Source: Hysterangium stoloniferum (Eukaryota > Basidiomycota > Agaricomycetes > Hysterangiales > Hysterangiaceae). From it: DNA of 64,000 nt. Positions 42,469 to 55,221 of the stretch are shown piece after piece. A program made the translations under genes and the position numbers. Each line of letters begins with the position of its first letter. Positions within the stretch are counted from its first letter, which is position 1. Location of the stretch: positions 1-64,000 of the forward strand of contig WHVD01000088.1 in NCBI GenBank assembly GCA_015178975.1, written 5' to 3'. The notes below the pieces were generated by a model. It was not told the origin of the DNA and ran no database searches. It saw only the letters and a list, made by a program, of their open reading frames with translations.

Positions 42469-42917
42469 CTGGTATGGGAGTTGTACTCGTAGGAAAGATG
42501 TCGCCAGGGGAAACGGAGTTGTCGGGATGTGGGTGTACTCCGTTCAAATTCAGCATGGCTCTGAATTGTTTTACACTCAGGGTGGCTAGTCTATAGAGCT
42601 GGTCAGGTTTTAACTGACGATGACTTCATATTCGCATGTAATCCAGCTTCCACACATAGTGACTCACATTGATACTTGGAATTGCCGGTTTCTCATATGT
42701 ACAACTCACATCCAACTTTGCATCACATATCCACAAAACATTATTGAGGCAAATAAAACTGCATTTAACACGGGAACATACATACAGACCAGCTGTCTCC
42801 ATTCCATACAACGGAGAGTCCACATTAGGGTCGTTAAGCGAAGATCCAGCCATATCATCCAATAAAACAATAACACAATACTCTTCATATCGTAATCTCG
42901 TTGGAAAAGAATTGACC
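42469..42917 (-). pseudogene. Block X, unit 5
   Basis: Minus-strand frame NVDSPLYGMETAGLYV...LWICDAKLD (about 42710-42840) and the second part near 42540-42610, with the same GGTTTTAACTGACG disturbance as unit 2. A solo LTR separates the 3' part. Function unknown. Confidence 0.3.
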
Positions 42918-42920
42918 AAT

Positions 42921-44343
42921 TCAGTTGCCTGTTGTGAGGGATGAGCCAGCACCAGTTTCTGCAATACGTGCAACGGCTTGAGCATTGTCACCACAGGTGA
43001 TCGACTGAGAATATATGAGATGTAAGTCAAGTGATGTACAATCGAGAAGATTCACACTTACAGTTCCGGGGGAGTTGACGAGGGGCAAGGCAGCACACTG
43101 CAAGCCACCAGCACATCCGGTGAGGACGAATTTGCCGTCGACACACTGCACAAACTGATTGTTCACATAGGCATTCTGGCCCACGGTGCAGGATGACGAG
43201 GTGGTGAGCGACACGAATTGTTTGCTAAAAGAGAAGTCAGCTATACATAGCTCTATGAGGCATCTGGCAGCGACGCACTTCAATGCCTGAGCAGCCCCCC
43301 TGCCCGAGAGCGCGAAAGACTTCTTGTCACCAGATGAAACTTGGTTGTCAGCAGGCGGGGGGGCTGTGGCAGGAGCCGCACTGGTGCAGCTGGGCTGGGG
43401 CCGGTTGCCCCAGTTGCTGTTGAAACAGTTGAATAACACTTTGCAGAACACCCCTGTGAGTGTGATTGGAAAGTAAACACTAAGTATATTCAACTGTAAA
43501 GACATACCTGTGAGTGTGATTGGAAAGTAAACACTAAGGAGACTTTCCCACACCCACAGTGGACTATACTACTAGGTGCTTATCTAAGCACCTATACAGG
43601 AGGTACCGACCTAAGGTAACTCACTCAATACTGCACCTACAGTGCTGGGAAAAATACTACAAATATCAGAAAAATATGGAGATCATAATAGACTATGTTA
43701 GAGCTGTAGTATCATACTCTAACAGTTGCAGCAATCCGAGCGTCTCAGTCTTCAGCCGTGTTGCATGTGATGCTCTGTTTTGTGATGCGCGTATCAGTAT
43801 TCATAGTAATGAGGAAATGAAATGGATGAAGACGCACGGTTCCCGGCTTGTTAACAAGAGGAAGAGCAACACAGCTGATATTAAGTGTTAGGAATGAAAG
43901 AGAGACCATGTGTTTATTAAGCGTACATTGTCCCGACTGCATAGGACGTTAATAGGAATTTCCCGCCAGAGCACTGATGGAGATGTGAGATGACATGGTA
44001 TTTCTACGCAACGTGAGATAAAATCTCTGACATACCTGGGCAAACTTTCTGGTGATACAGGCCAGGTCACCATCAGTGCAAGAGGAGCTTGCGGACAAGG
44101 AAGTGAACCTATCGCTGGAGGACATATACAGGTCAGCGGCGTCAACATTTGTTGGGAATCACGTACTTCAATGTGATCGCATCTTGACCATTCTTCAAAG
44201 TGACTGGTTTAGCACCAGCATCAGGAGCCTATGGGGATCTTAATGGGTTAACACAGGGTAAAATATAACAGGATACACACGGCTGCAGCCAAGACAGAGG
44301 CAAATAGGGTAGCAATGACGACGGTGAATGTTAATGAGAACAT
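42921..44343 (-). pseudogene. CBM19 secreted protein, copy C, split by a solo LTR
   Basis: ATG at 44343 and the exon structure of copy B are present; the acceptor before C.ALPLVNKPGT is an intact CAG. The gene is cut by a 307-bp solo LTR (43418-43724) just after the IAATGA motif that leads into the linker between the two modules. Module 2 reads CTVGQNAYVNNQFVQCVDGK (a Cys replaced by Tyr as in copy B) and ends in TTGN at 42921, one residue longer than the others. Inactive. Confidence 0.85.
43418..43724. repeat. Solo LTR in CBM19 copy C (TSD GTTGC)
   Basis: 307 bp, TGTTGAAACAG to ACTCTAACA, flanked by GTTGC at 43413-43417 and 43725-43729. By eye identical to 12250-12556, so both insertions are recent. 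Confidence 0.93.
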
Positions 44344-45708
44344 GGCTAAAGGAAAATTAATATACTGAAAATTGTAGGTGAACAAGATGCCGGAACGAAA
44401 GGAGCTGCCGATGACTCAATCGTGGTCTGTTTGTGGTATTAGATATTAGCAATCCGTTGAAGGAGGAGGGAGAAGAGAGGATATCTGTTAGCAAGAACGG
44501 TGGTGGAGAGGAACCTGAAGAGGAAAGGTGGGATCTAAGTTTTTGAGGGATTTATACATCTGAGAACTGGCGTCCGGTGGGAATTCTTTTCGGGGAATGG
44601 GAGCAGCACCTTACACACTCACCTTCAATGCTAGCGACTAGTAATGAGTATTTCTGAAACTGTAATAAATTGGTACAATTCGAACTACTATAACGAATTT
44701 TATACGATAGTGTCACGGCACGGGTCGTTGTCTTCATGATCGGATTTTCATCTACTTTGGTTTCCGCAAGCCAAGCCGGAAGTAGCCAGAGCAGGAGCCA
44801 AACTTATTTATAACGGCTTGATTCGGCTTCTGCTTCGACCCATTAGCTGATTCATTATATTGTCTGTAGCCGATTTCGATAAAAATAGGATAGGTGCTTG
44901 GAAACGGAATGACTCGATTGTGTTTGAGAATGATGCAATTCCGCAAAATCTGTCCGGATTGAATACGCTTCTCAACGTATTAGCATATAAATGTATTCTC
45001 TTAGTTAAACGGGTCTCTCAGCGTTGTTTAACCGCTGAGATATTAAGTGTCCTTTGAACTCTGCTATCCTAGTTAGGTTGCTGCATTTTTTATTAAAAAT
45101 AGCATCGGTTGACTTATTGTAAATACACAATCTACAAGGGTTTAATGGACTTGTAATAGAAGTACTTGTGTGAATCAATGTGTCAGTTGGTGAATCACCT
45201 TCTGACATGATAGTTTCGGTGATAGTTTAGGTGTACATGGATTAAATCATGCATTAGCCTCCATGGTCCACGAAGGCAGAGGTGAATCGCCTCTAGGAGA
45301 AGGGTGTTTCATCATCAATTCCAACATTTTTTATGCCTCTTCTCGCTTTATGATAGTGACATGGGTGAGATGAAATGCACAGGCTGGAATTCCATGCCGG
45401 AATGGAAGAGCAAGAATCCTCTACCAACTTATGGATTGATGTCAATCATTGCCCAGTCGATTCGACAAGCTCGAATCACCACACAGTTCACCTGTATCTA
45501 GGACATCAGTTGGACATACGGTCTCAGTCATTTCCTTGGGTGATTTGCCGTGAAATGGGGGTCAGATTGATACATTTTACACCTTTCTGAGAGTCTGGAA
45601 AATAAATAAATAGAATAATTACTCGACATAATGAACTGTGCCCAATCATTTTATTTTACTTCTTCAAGTGCCACTGCATGGTCACTCATAATACTCAGAG
45701 AAATGGCA
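44344..45708. other. Unit 5 spacer with the CBM19 upstream region
   Basis: On the minus strand: CT-rich tract (44460-44480), TGAGTCA (near 44414), TATAAATAAG (44807-44816) about 470 bp upstream of the CBM19 ATG, and the 3' cassette (45450-45570). A short frame at 44552-44737 (LSYKIRYSSSNCTNLLQFQK) recurs between units but with changing ends. I do not call it a gene. Confidence 0.45.
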
Positions 45709-47409
45709 TTACCGCGCACCATGGCCTTCAACTCTCTCACCACCATAGGCTTCCTCACACCCCTCTTCGGAATGAACGGGGAGTTCCCCTTCGTGAGGTG
45801 CACTCGGAATAAAATCTCCTGTATAATTTGCATCTCGGACGTCCTCGATCAAAGAATTTCCAATACTGCGTACCGCCGCTCGGAAGGTAGTGACCATGAG
45901 ACTATTCGTCGGATTGATCGCCGCACACGACGAGTTTAATTCTCGCACATCGAGAAAGAAGCGGCAAATGAGGAGGGTGGATATGCTGCAGTTGCCATTA
46001 AGAATTTAGAGAGAACATAAATGCGATAAATACTTGCCAATTCTCCATGTTATTACCGATGCCTAAAAATGAGGTCTATGTTAGGTGTGAGATGAGTACG
46101 TCATATGAAATTCACAGAGAAGAAAAGAGACTCACTGAGACAAACTTGGCAGAAATGCTGTAGTATCAGTGAAAGAGGGGGAAAGGAGTGGGAATCCCAA
46201 ACCTTATTCGTGATTATGCTCTGTAAATTCCATACAAAAATTACGCTAAAAAATAAATTCATCAACTAAACTCGGGTAAATTTAGTACTGACACAAATCG
46301 GAGAACACCTGAAATTAATATGAACAGGGTCGTAAGGAACATGTAGGCTCAAAAGCCGAGGTAAATACCTTGTTGTACAATTAGATAGGTTATAGATCTT
46401 TTCCGCAATGCTTTAATATCCCTTTGTAGCCTAATTGTGCCGATAGTGTAGAATAAGGTGGTGAATAATATGAGACCATCAAATGTAATTGTCAAAACGG
46501 TTCCTGCTGTGACTATGACGATCATATCAACTGGAGCTCTCTAGGCATATGCAATGGACTTTTGTACTCCTGTTTAATGCTGTTAATTAGTCACATTGTT
46601 CCAGTGGAGTGAAACGCACAGTTTTATATTGGGCGGCGAATTACAATTATCATGGACTGCGCCAAACTATCACGCTCATAAGTGTACCGATCCACTAGAC
46701 GGTGCTAATGCGTAAACACACCACACGGCAGGAACGTCCGGCGAGATATATTAACGATATCGGTGTTAAAAGGTATTTCTGATGTCTGCTTATAGCGTAA
46801 ACCCTTGCCAGTATTACCCCTGACATCCATCCTTGGTTGAGTTATTTGAGCAAGTATATGCTAAATAGATTGATCACCATGTGCACCAAGTGTTCCTGCA
46901 ATGTCCAAGGCATCTATAGTTCGTACCATAGCATTACATGCCCTATGGCCAACCAGTGAACAACTATTGTGAGGGTCCAGAAAGTACCACGCACTATCAA
47001 CTGCTATCAGTCGCGGGAGCATTTTCGGGCCTGCTTCACCACGCACCTCTAACGATCCATCTCCCAAATCGAGGACCACAGAACATATAAACTCAATTAG
47101 GGCGAAATATCGGGCAATGATATACAGCACAGATGGTAGTCTGATCCTACTCTTCCATACGAATTGGATTTCGGCCGGAAGAGTCAAAATGGTGTCATAA
47201 CTAATCAGAACTGCGATGCCCGTCTATATAGTGTGGTAAACAACTGCGACTGCTTGTAGACAGACCTAGTGCTGTGAAATTGGTGTAATTCAAAACCGTC
47301 CTGGAAACTTACGGTCAGCGATGTGTGCGATGAGACGGCGAAAGGTAAGTAGTTACTGTGCAATTGCTTCTTGAATAGCCGCTCTTTGAAGATCTACCAC
47401 GGATGCCAT
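45709..47409 (-). CDS. DUF6533-type 7TM membrane protein, unit 5 (best-preserved copy)
   Basis: Minus strand. Recognisable parts in order: YDTILTLPAEIQFVWKSRIR and a hydrophobic helix (about 46861-47215), the hallmark N-terminal DUF6533 segment; a loop to CNAMVRTIDALDIAGTLG; after an intron (GT...CAG, about 46829-46915) ILLARVYAISRHQKY, resembling the family RVYA motif; a late helix LTITFDGLILFTTLFYTIGT (about 46435-46500) followed by a basic cytoplasmic LRKRSITYLIVQQG; further helix IFIWTLQSII; and LICRFFLDVRELNSS with an acidic tail ending HGAR at 45709. The family is a large fungal set of integral membrane proteins with unknown function. The N-terminal exon is unresolved: ATG 47409 (MASVVDLQRAAIQEA) runs into a stop. 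No other disabling lesion seen. Confidence 0.65.
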
Positions 47410-48584
47410 GAGATAATGACAAGTATCAGGGCTGGGTCGCTCTTAGCCTCTAATTAGCAGCATTCACGGTGCATTATAAGTAGTTGACTGCAGGCGCTCA
47501 ATGAGAAGCAAGTCTGTCGCTCCAGAAAATAACAACTTACGCAGTTATGAATCAGAGGCGAAGGTTCATAGGCACTTGATGAGCAGTCCTTACTTGACCG
47601 CCAGAAATTACCTTCGTATAAGAAATTACGAGATGACATGGTGCCCTGCCATTTTCCATCTGCCATCTACTGTCTTCCATATGTTGCAAATCAATGTATT
47701 CATACAGGAATCATTGGATACGCTGATGCCACATGTGGACAAGTTTGCCAAGCCATACTTTGTACGCCTAGCCATGACTGATGGCCCAATTGCTATCAGA
47801 CGGAACAATTTTGGCCCTCAAATTTCAATAAACAACATCGTACTCACAATTCCAACCCATATTCCAGCATGTCACCTGTGAGCTGAGATGATCAATAGGT
47901 GTGGCTGTGTCGTGTCGTGGTATCTGGCGCGGTGGAAGCATTGATATTGGAAGGTCTGCGATACCGCCAGGTGCCAACAGCTTCACACGGAATTAATCAT
48001 CAACGGTTATAACGACAGAGCCTGTACTCACGTCTTCGTATCAAAGAGTGCAATCATCACGGTGCGTTCTCGACACGCCAGAGGCTCGACAAGCTCGAAC
48101 CATCACACAGTTCCCCTGTATCTAGGCCGACAGCAGTTGGGCAAGGACGATCTCAGACATCGCCTCGTCATCCCCTGCACCCCTCCTTATCGGTCTCCTA
48201 CAACAATGACGCTTCTGGATTTGGAAAATGGTTGGATTTGCATGAAACACGTTGAGATGTCTCATATACTTCTAAATTCAAATCAAAATCAGCTTCGAAC
48301 CCATTCCCTGGGACTGATCGTCCAAACTGATCTGGAAACTGCTGTCCCTTGATGGTCCCTAGCTGTGGCGCTGACACTAAATATATTAGCCGATTGCAAG
48401 GAATGTATAGCGCCACACCGCTGGTGCGTATTGAGTAATCCTTAGAGGTGGCTCGAACCAAGTTACCCAGAGTCACACAAAAATATTATAGTTTATGCTT
48501 ATAGCGGAGTCTGGCCAGGGATTTGATGGAAAACACATAATACCTAAGGACACCTGTGAATATGTTGTGGCAATACCTATTCTG
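47410..48584. other. Unit 5 spacer upstream of the membrane-protein gene
   Basis: No gene. The stretch 47440-47740 matches unit 2 (19545-19840) and unit 6 (53505-53800) almost exactly, and 48060-48480 matches 54390-54790 of unit 6 almost exactly, unlike the more diverged neighbouring sequence. Confidence 0.5.
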
Positions 48585-49170
48585 TCAATTGATCCGTCTG
48601 CCGAACCAATCCTGCGTCACATCTTTCGGTACCCCTTCATTCCTTGTCTCATTTTCATTTTTCGGGTCAAAAGAGTGGACTGATGATATAATGATCGCCT
48701 TTCGTTGCGCTTGAGGTGTGGTCCTTTCCGTGGATGCCTGGGTGGGAGTTGTACTCGTAGGAAAGACATCGCCAAGGGAAACAGAGTTGTCGGAATGTGG
48801 GTGTACTCCGTTCAAATTCAGCATCGCTCTGAATTGTTGGGCACTCAGGGTGGCCAGTCTATAGAATAGAGTTGGTCAGGTTTAACCGACGTTGACTTCA
48901 TATTCACATGTAATCCAGTTTCCACACATAGTGACTCACATTGATACTTGGAATCGCCGGTTTCTCATATGTACAACTCGCGTCCAACTTTCCATCACAT
49001 ATCCACAAAACACTAGTGAGGTACATAAAACCGCCTTCAGCACGGGGACGTACATACAGGCCAGCTGTCTCCATTTCGTACAACGGGGAGTTTTCATCAG
49101 GGTCGTTGGGATCCGGCCATATCGTCCAATAAAACAATAAAACATTTCTCGTCATAATGTAATCTCGTTG
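48585..49170 (-). CDS. Block X, unit 6, longest open version
   Basis: The minus-strand frame 48824-48585 reads MLNLNGVHPHSDNSVSLGDV, FPTSTTPTQASTERTTPQAQ and SVHSFDPKNENETRNEGVPK to ...GRRIN*. In this unit the codon that is TAA elsewhere is GAA, so the block stays open. Upstream ENSPLYEMETAGLYVRPRAE and LWICDGKLD (about 48960-49110) follow the same pattern as other units. No domain recognised. Conservation of frame between units suggests that it coded for protein at some time. Confidence 0.35.
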
Positions 49171-49187
49171 GAAAAGTATCGACCAAT

Positions 49188-49972
49188 TCAGTTGCCTGTG
49201 AGGGATGAGCCAGCACCAGTTACTGCAATATGTTCAACGGCTTGAGCATTGTCAACACAGGTGATCGACTGGGAATATATGAGATGTAAGTCAAGTGATG
49301 TACAAATGACCAGATTCACACTGGTGCAGCTGGGCCGGGGCCGGTTTTCCCAGTTGCAGCAATCCGAGCGTCTCGGTCTGCAGCCGTGTCGCATGTGATG
49401 CTCTGTTTTAGGATGCGCGTGTCAGTATTCATAGTAACGAGGACATGGAATGGATGAAGACGCACGGTTCCCGGCTTGTTAACGAGAGGAAGAGCAACAC
49501 AGCTGATATTAAGTGTTAGGAAAGAAAGATAGACCATGTGTCTATTAAGCGGACATTGTCCCGACTGCACAGGACGTTAATAGGAATTTCCCGCCAGAGC
49601 ACTGATGGAGACATGAGATGGCATGGCATTTCTACGCAAAAGTGAGATAAAAATCCCCGGCGTACCTGGGAAAACCTTCCGTTGATACAGGCCAGGTCAC
49701 CGTCCTTGCAAGCGGAGCTTGCGGACAAGGAAGTGAACTTATCGCTAGAGTACATATACAGTCAACGGGGTCAACATTTGGTGGGAATCACGTACTTCAA
49801 TGCAATCGCAACTTGACCATTCTTCAAAGTGGATGATTTGGTAGCAATGTCAGGAGCCTATGGGGATCTTAATGGGTTAACACAGGGTAAAATATAACAG
49901 GATACACACGGGTGCAGCCAAGGAAGAGGCGAATAGGGTAGCAACGACGACGGTAAACGTTGATGAGAATAT
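49188..49972 (-). pseudogene. CBM19 secreted protein, copy D, module 2 deleted
   Basis: The start codon is ATA (49970-49972). Module 1 exons are present (CKDGDLACINGRF, C.ALPLVNKPGT). At 49320 the sequence jumps from the last intron directly to the linker (CAGATTCACA|CTGGTGCAGC), removing nearly all of module 2. Only the final exon (ITCVDNAQAVEHIAVTGAGS) remains. Inactive. Confidence 0.85.
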
Positions 49973-50668
49973 GGCTAAAGGGAAATTAATATGCTGAAAA
50001 ATGTCGGTGAACAAGATGCCAGAACGAAAGGAGCTGCCAACGACTCAATCGTGGTCTGTTTGTGGTATTAGATATTAGAAATACGGTAAAGGAGGAGGGA
50101 GGATACCTGTTAGCGAGAACGGTGGTGGAGAGGAACCTGAAGAGGAAAGGTGGGATCTAAGGTTTTGAGGGATTTATACATCTGAGAACTGCCATCCAGT
50201 GGGAATGCTTTTCGGGGAAGTGGGAGCAGCACCTTACACAGTCATTTTCAATGTTAGCGACTAGTAATAAGTATTTCTTAAACTGTAATAAATTGGTATA
50301 ATTCAAACTACTATAACGAATTTTATACGGTAGTGTCACAGCACGGGTCATGATTGGATTTTCATCTGGTTTCCGCCAAGCCAAGCCGGAAGCAGCCAGA
50401 GCAGGAGCCAAACTTATTTATAACGGCTTGATTCGGCTTCTACTTCGAGCCATTAGCCGATTCATTATATTGTCTGTAGCCGATTTCAATAAAAATAGGA
50501 TAGGTGCTTGGAACCGGAATGACTCGATTGTGTTTGAGAATGATGCAATTCCACAAAATCTGTCCGGATTGAATCCCCTTCTCAACGTATTAGCAGATAA
50601 GTGTATTTTATTAGTTAAACGGGTCTCCCAGCGTTGTTTAACATTAAATGGTTTTTAAACTCTGCTAT
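49973..50668. other. Unit 6 spacer with CBM19 upstream region
   Basis: CT-rich tract (50090-50104), TATAAATAAG on the minus strand (50413-50422) and a repeated short frame (50157-50411) like that in unit 5. No gene called. Confidence 0.45.
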
Positions 50669-51071
50669 TGTAATCCTGGTGGTCTTACGACAGAAACATA
50701 CGTCACACCAACACTGACGGCTCACCTATTGTCTCCCCGATCATCCCTCTTCTGGTGGCCACACCATCCCGCTCGCCTATTGTCGCCGACATTGTTCCCC
50801 TTTTTTTCGTCTCACTGCCCTGATCGCAATTATTAATTTCCTGTCTCCGCGATCACTTCCCCCTCGAACAACATTTTCCTTGTGCCTTGGTGCCTTTGTT
50901 CTCCGACTGTTCCGCCGGAAGAAGTCCTTTTAAGAGAAAATCTTTTAGTAGCTACTCTCATAGAAAAGAACTCACCTATCACTTACTGTCTTACTGTATA
51001 TCGTTACGATTTGCAATCAGATAGCATTGTCCTGTCTGTTGCTAAGTGAGGCTGATACCTACAGCCTTACA
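50669..51071. repeat. 403-bp solo LTR (TSD GCTAT)
   Basis: Ends TGTAATCCTGG and AGCCTTACA, flanked by GCTAT at 50664-50668 and 51072-51076. It interrupts CTCTGCTATCCTAATTAGG, which is continuous in the other units. Rich in CCTATTGTC/CACC motifs. Only copy of this family seen in the window. Confidence 0.9.
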
Positions 51072-51076
51072 GCTAT

Positions 51077-51775
51077 CCTATTTAGGTTGACTATCCAGTG
51101 CTGCTGGCTAAGTACCCAAATTGCCTCGGCCGACTGCATTTTTTATTATCAATAGCATCGGTTGACTTATTGTAAATTCACAATCTACAAGGGTTTAATG
51201 GACTTGTAATAGAAGTGCTTGTGTGCGTGAATCAATGTGTCAGTCAGTGAATCATCTTCTGACATGATATCTTTGGTAATAGTTTGGTGTACACGGATTA
51301 AATCATCCATTAGCCTCAAACCTGGGCATGGTCCACGAAGGCAAAGGTGAATCACCCCTAGGAGAAAGCTGTTTCATCATCAATTCCAACGTTTTTTATC
51401 CCTCTTCTCGCTTTATGATAGTGACATGGATGAGATGAAATGCACAAGCTGGAATTCCATGCCGGAATGGAAGAGCAAGAATACTCTACCAACTTATGGA
51501 TTGATGTCAATCATTGCCCAGTCGATTCGACAAGCTCGAATCACCACACAGTTCACCTGTATCTAGGACAGCAGTTGGACATAGACGGTCTCAGTCATTT
51601 CCTTGGGTGATTTGCCGTGAAATGGGGGTCAGATTGATACATTTTACACCTTTCTGAGAGTCTGGAAAATAAATAAATAGAATAATTAATCGACATAATG
51701 AACTGTGCCCAATCATTTTATTTTACTTCTTCAAGTGCCACTGCATGGTCACTCGTAATACTCGGAGAAATGGCA
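51077..51775. other. Unit 6 spacer, 3' part
   Basis: Shared spacer with the 3' cassette (51520-51630) and the downstream region of the membrane-protein gene (ACTTCTTCAAGTGCCACTGC). No gene. Confidence 0.45.
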
Positions 51776-53469
51776 TTACCGTGCACCAGGACCTTCAACT
51801 CTCTCACCACCATTGGTTTCCTCACACCCCTCTGTGGAATGAACGGGGAGTTCCCCTTCGTGAGGTGCACTCGGAATAAAATCTCCTGTATAATGTGCAT
51901 CTCCGACGTCCTCGATCAAAGAATTTCCAATACTGCGTACCGCCGCTCGGAAGGTAGTGATCACGAAACTGTTCGTCGGAGTGATAGCCTCACACGACGA
52001 GTTTAATTCTCGCACATCGAGAAAGAAGCGGCAAATGAGGAGGACGGATATGCTGCAGTTGCCATTAAGAATTCAGAGAACATAAATGCGATAAATACTT
52101 GCCAACGCTCCATGTTTGCACCGATGCCTGAAAATCGGGTCTATTGTAGGTGTGAGATGAGTACGGGACATTAAATTCACAGAGGAGAAAAGAGATTCAC
52201 TGAGACAAACTTGGCAGAAATGTTGTAGTATCAGTGAAAAGGGGGAAAAGGAGTGGTAATCCCAAACCTTATCCGTGATTATGCCCTGTAAAGTCCATAT
52301 AAAAATTACGCTAAAGAATCAAAATGAACATTTCATCAACTGAACTCAGGTTACTTTAGTACTGACACAAATCGGAGAACACCTGCAATTAATATGAACA
52401 GGGTCGTAAGGAACATGTAGGCTCAAAAGCCGAGGTAAATACCTTGTTGTACAATTAGATAGGTTATAGATCTTTTCCGCAATCCTTTAATATCCCTTTG
52501 TAGCCTAATTGGGCCGATAGTGTAGAATAAGGTGATGAATAATATGAGCCCATCAAATGTAATTATCAAAGCGTTTTCTGCTGTGTCTATGACGATCATA
52601 TCAAGTGGAGCTCTCTAGGCATATGCAATGGACTTCTGTACACCTGTTTAATGCTGTTAATTAGTTACTGGAGTCAAACGCACAGTTTTTTACTGGGCAG
52701 CGAAATACAACTATCATTGACTGCGATAAACTATCACGCTCATAAGTGTACCGATCCATTAGACGGTGCTAATGCGTAAACACACCACACGGCAGGAAAG
52801 TCCGGCGAGATATATTAACGATATCGGTGTTAAAAGGTATTTCTGATATCTGCTTATAGCGTAAACCCTTGCCAGTAATATCCCTGACATCCATCCTTGG
52901 TTGAGTTATTTGAGCAAGTATATAATACTAAATAGATTGATCACCATGTGCACCAAGTGTTACTACAATGTCCAAGGCATCCATAGTTCGTACCATAGGA
53001 CATGCTCTATGGTTAACCGGTGAACAACCATTGTGAGGTTCAGAAAGTACCACGCACTATCAACTGCTATCAGGCGCGGGAGCATTTTCGGGCCCGCTTC
53101 ACCACGTACCTCTAACGGTCCATCCCAATCGAGGACCACAAAACATATACACCCGATTAGGGAGAAATATCGGGCAATGATATACAGCACAGATGGTAGT
53201 CTGATCCTACTCTTCCATACGAATTGGATTTCCGCCGGAAGAGTCAAAATTGTGTCATAACTAAACAGAACTGCGATGCCCGTCTATATAGTGTGGGAAA
53301 CAGCTGCGACTGCTTGTAGACAGACCTAGTGCTGTGAAATCGGTGGAAGTCCAAATCTTCCTGGAAACTTACGGTCAGCGATGTGTGCGATGAGACGGCG
53401 AAAGGTAAGTAGTTACTGTACAATTGCTTCTTGAATAGCCGCCCTTTGAAGATCTACCACGGATGCCAT
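51776..53469 (-). pseudogene. DUF6533-type 7TM membrane protein, unit 6, frameshifted
   Basis: Same layout as unit 5. The N-terminal exon (TLPAEIQFVWKSRIRLPSVL...) is disrupted by loss of one G near 53037 and of bases near 52997-53005 (CCATAGGACATG against CCATAGCATTACATG), which replaces the CNAMVRT region with an unrelated reading. The sixth-helix and C-terminal exons (NSSCEAITPTNSFVITTFRA to 51776) are open. Confidence 0.7.
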
Positions 53470-55059
53470 GTGAGATAACGACAAGTATCAGGGCTGGGTC
53501 GCTCTTAGCCTCTAATTAGCAGCATTCACGGTGCATTATAAGTAGTTGACTGCAGGCGCTCAATGAGAAGCAAGTCTGTCGCTCCAGAAAATAACAACTT
53601 ACGCAATTATGAATCAGAGGGGAAGGTTCATAGGCACTTGATGAGCAGTCCTTACTTGACCGCCAGAAATTACCTTCGTATAAGAAATTACGAGATGACA
53701 TGGTGCCCTGCCATTTTCCATCTGCCATCTACTGTCTTCCATATGTTGCAAATCAATGTATTCATACAGGAATCATTAGATACGCCGATGCCACATGTGG
53801 ACAATTTTGCCGAAGCCATACTTTGTACGCCTACTCATGAACTGAAAGCAATTAGCTATCAGCAGGAACAATTTTGGCACTCAAGTTTCAATAAACAACA
53901 TTGTACCTACAATTCCAACCCCATATTCCAGCATGTTACCTGTTTAATAGGTGTGATGATTAATAGCTGTCGTTGTGCCGTGTTGTGGTGTCTGGCGCGG
54001 TGCCGCAGTCAATGTATTCATACAGGAATCATTAGATACGCTGATGCCACATGTGGACAAATTTGCCGAAGCTATACTTTGTACGCCTAGTCATGAACTG
54101 ATGGCAATTCGCTATCAGAGGGAACAATTTTGGCACTGAAATTTCAATAAACAACATCGTACTCACAATTCCAACCCCATATTCCAGCATGTCACCTGTG
54201 AGCTGAGATGATTAATAGGTGTGGCTGTGTCGTGTCGTGGTATCTGGCGCGGTGGAAGCATTGAAATTGGAAAGTCTGCGATACCGCCAGTGCCAACAGC
54301 TTCACACGGAATTAATCATCAACGGTTATAATGACAGAGCCTGTACTCACGTCTTCGTACCAAAGAGTGCAATCATTACGGTGCGTTCTCGACACGCCAG
54401 AGGCTCGACAAGCTCGAACCATCACACAGTTCACCTGTATCTAGGCCGACAGCAGTTGCTCAAGGACGATCTCAGACATCGCCTGGTCACCCCCTGCACC
54501 CCTCCTTATCGGTCTCCTACAACAATGACGCTTCTGGATTTGGAAAATGGTTGGATTTGCATGAAACACGTTGAGATGTCTCATATACTTCTAAATTCAA
54601 ATCAAAATCAGCTTCGAACCCATTCCCTGGGACTGATCGTCCAAACTGATCTGGAAACTGCTGTCCCTTGATGGTCCCTAGCTGTGGCGCTGACACTAAA
54701 TATATTAGCCGATTGCAAGGAATGTATAGCGCCACACCGCTGGTGCGTATTGAGTAATCCTTAGAGGTGGCTCGAACCAAGTTACCGAGAGTCACACGAA
54801 AATATTATAGTTTATGCTTATAGCGGAGTCTGGCCAGGGACTTGATGGAAAAAATAACACCTAAGGACGACTGTGAATATGTTGTGGCAATACCTATTCT
54901 GTCAATTGATCCGTCTGCCGAGCCAATCCTGCGTAACATCTTTCGGCACCCCTTCATTCCTTGTCTCATTTTCGTTTTTCGGGTCAAAAGAGTGGACTGA
55001 TGATATGATAATCGCCTTTCGTTGCGCTTGAGGCGTGGTCCTTTATATGGATGGTACGC
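53470..55059. other. Unit 6 spacer with ~250-bp tandem duplication
   Basis: The block starting CAATGTATTCATACAGGAATC occurs at 53753 and again at 54011, each about 250 bp, as in unit 2. The segment 54390-54795 is nearly identical to unit 5. No gene. Confidence 0.55.
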
Positions 55060-55221
55060 CTGGTATGGGAGTTGTACTCGTAGGAAAGACGTCGCCAAGG
55101 GAAACGGAGTTGTCAGGATGTGGGTGTACTCCATTCAAATTCAGCGTGGCTCTGAATTGTTCTGCACTCAGGGTGGCCAGTCTATAGTGTTAGATTGAGT
55201 AATGCTAGCAGTGCTTCCCAG

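Noticed and set aside
44552-44737. Recurrent short frame MKTTTRAVTLSYKIRY... as a gene
   Set aside because: Copies differ in start, end and frame (11027, 44552, 50157, 61935), and it sits in the presumed CBM19 upstream region.
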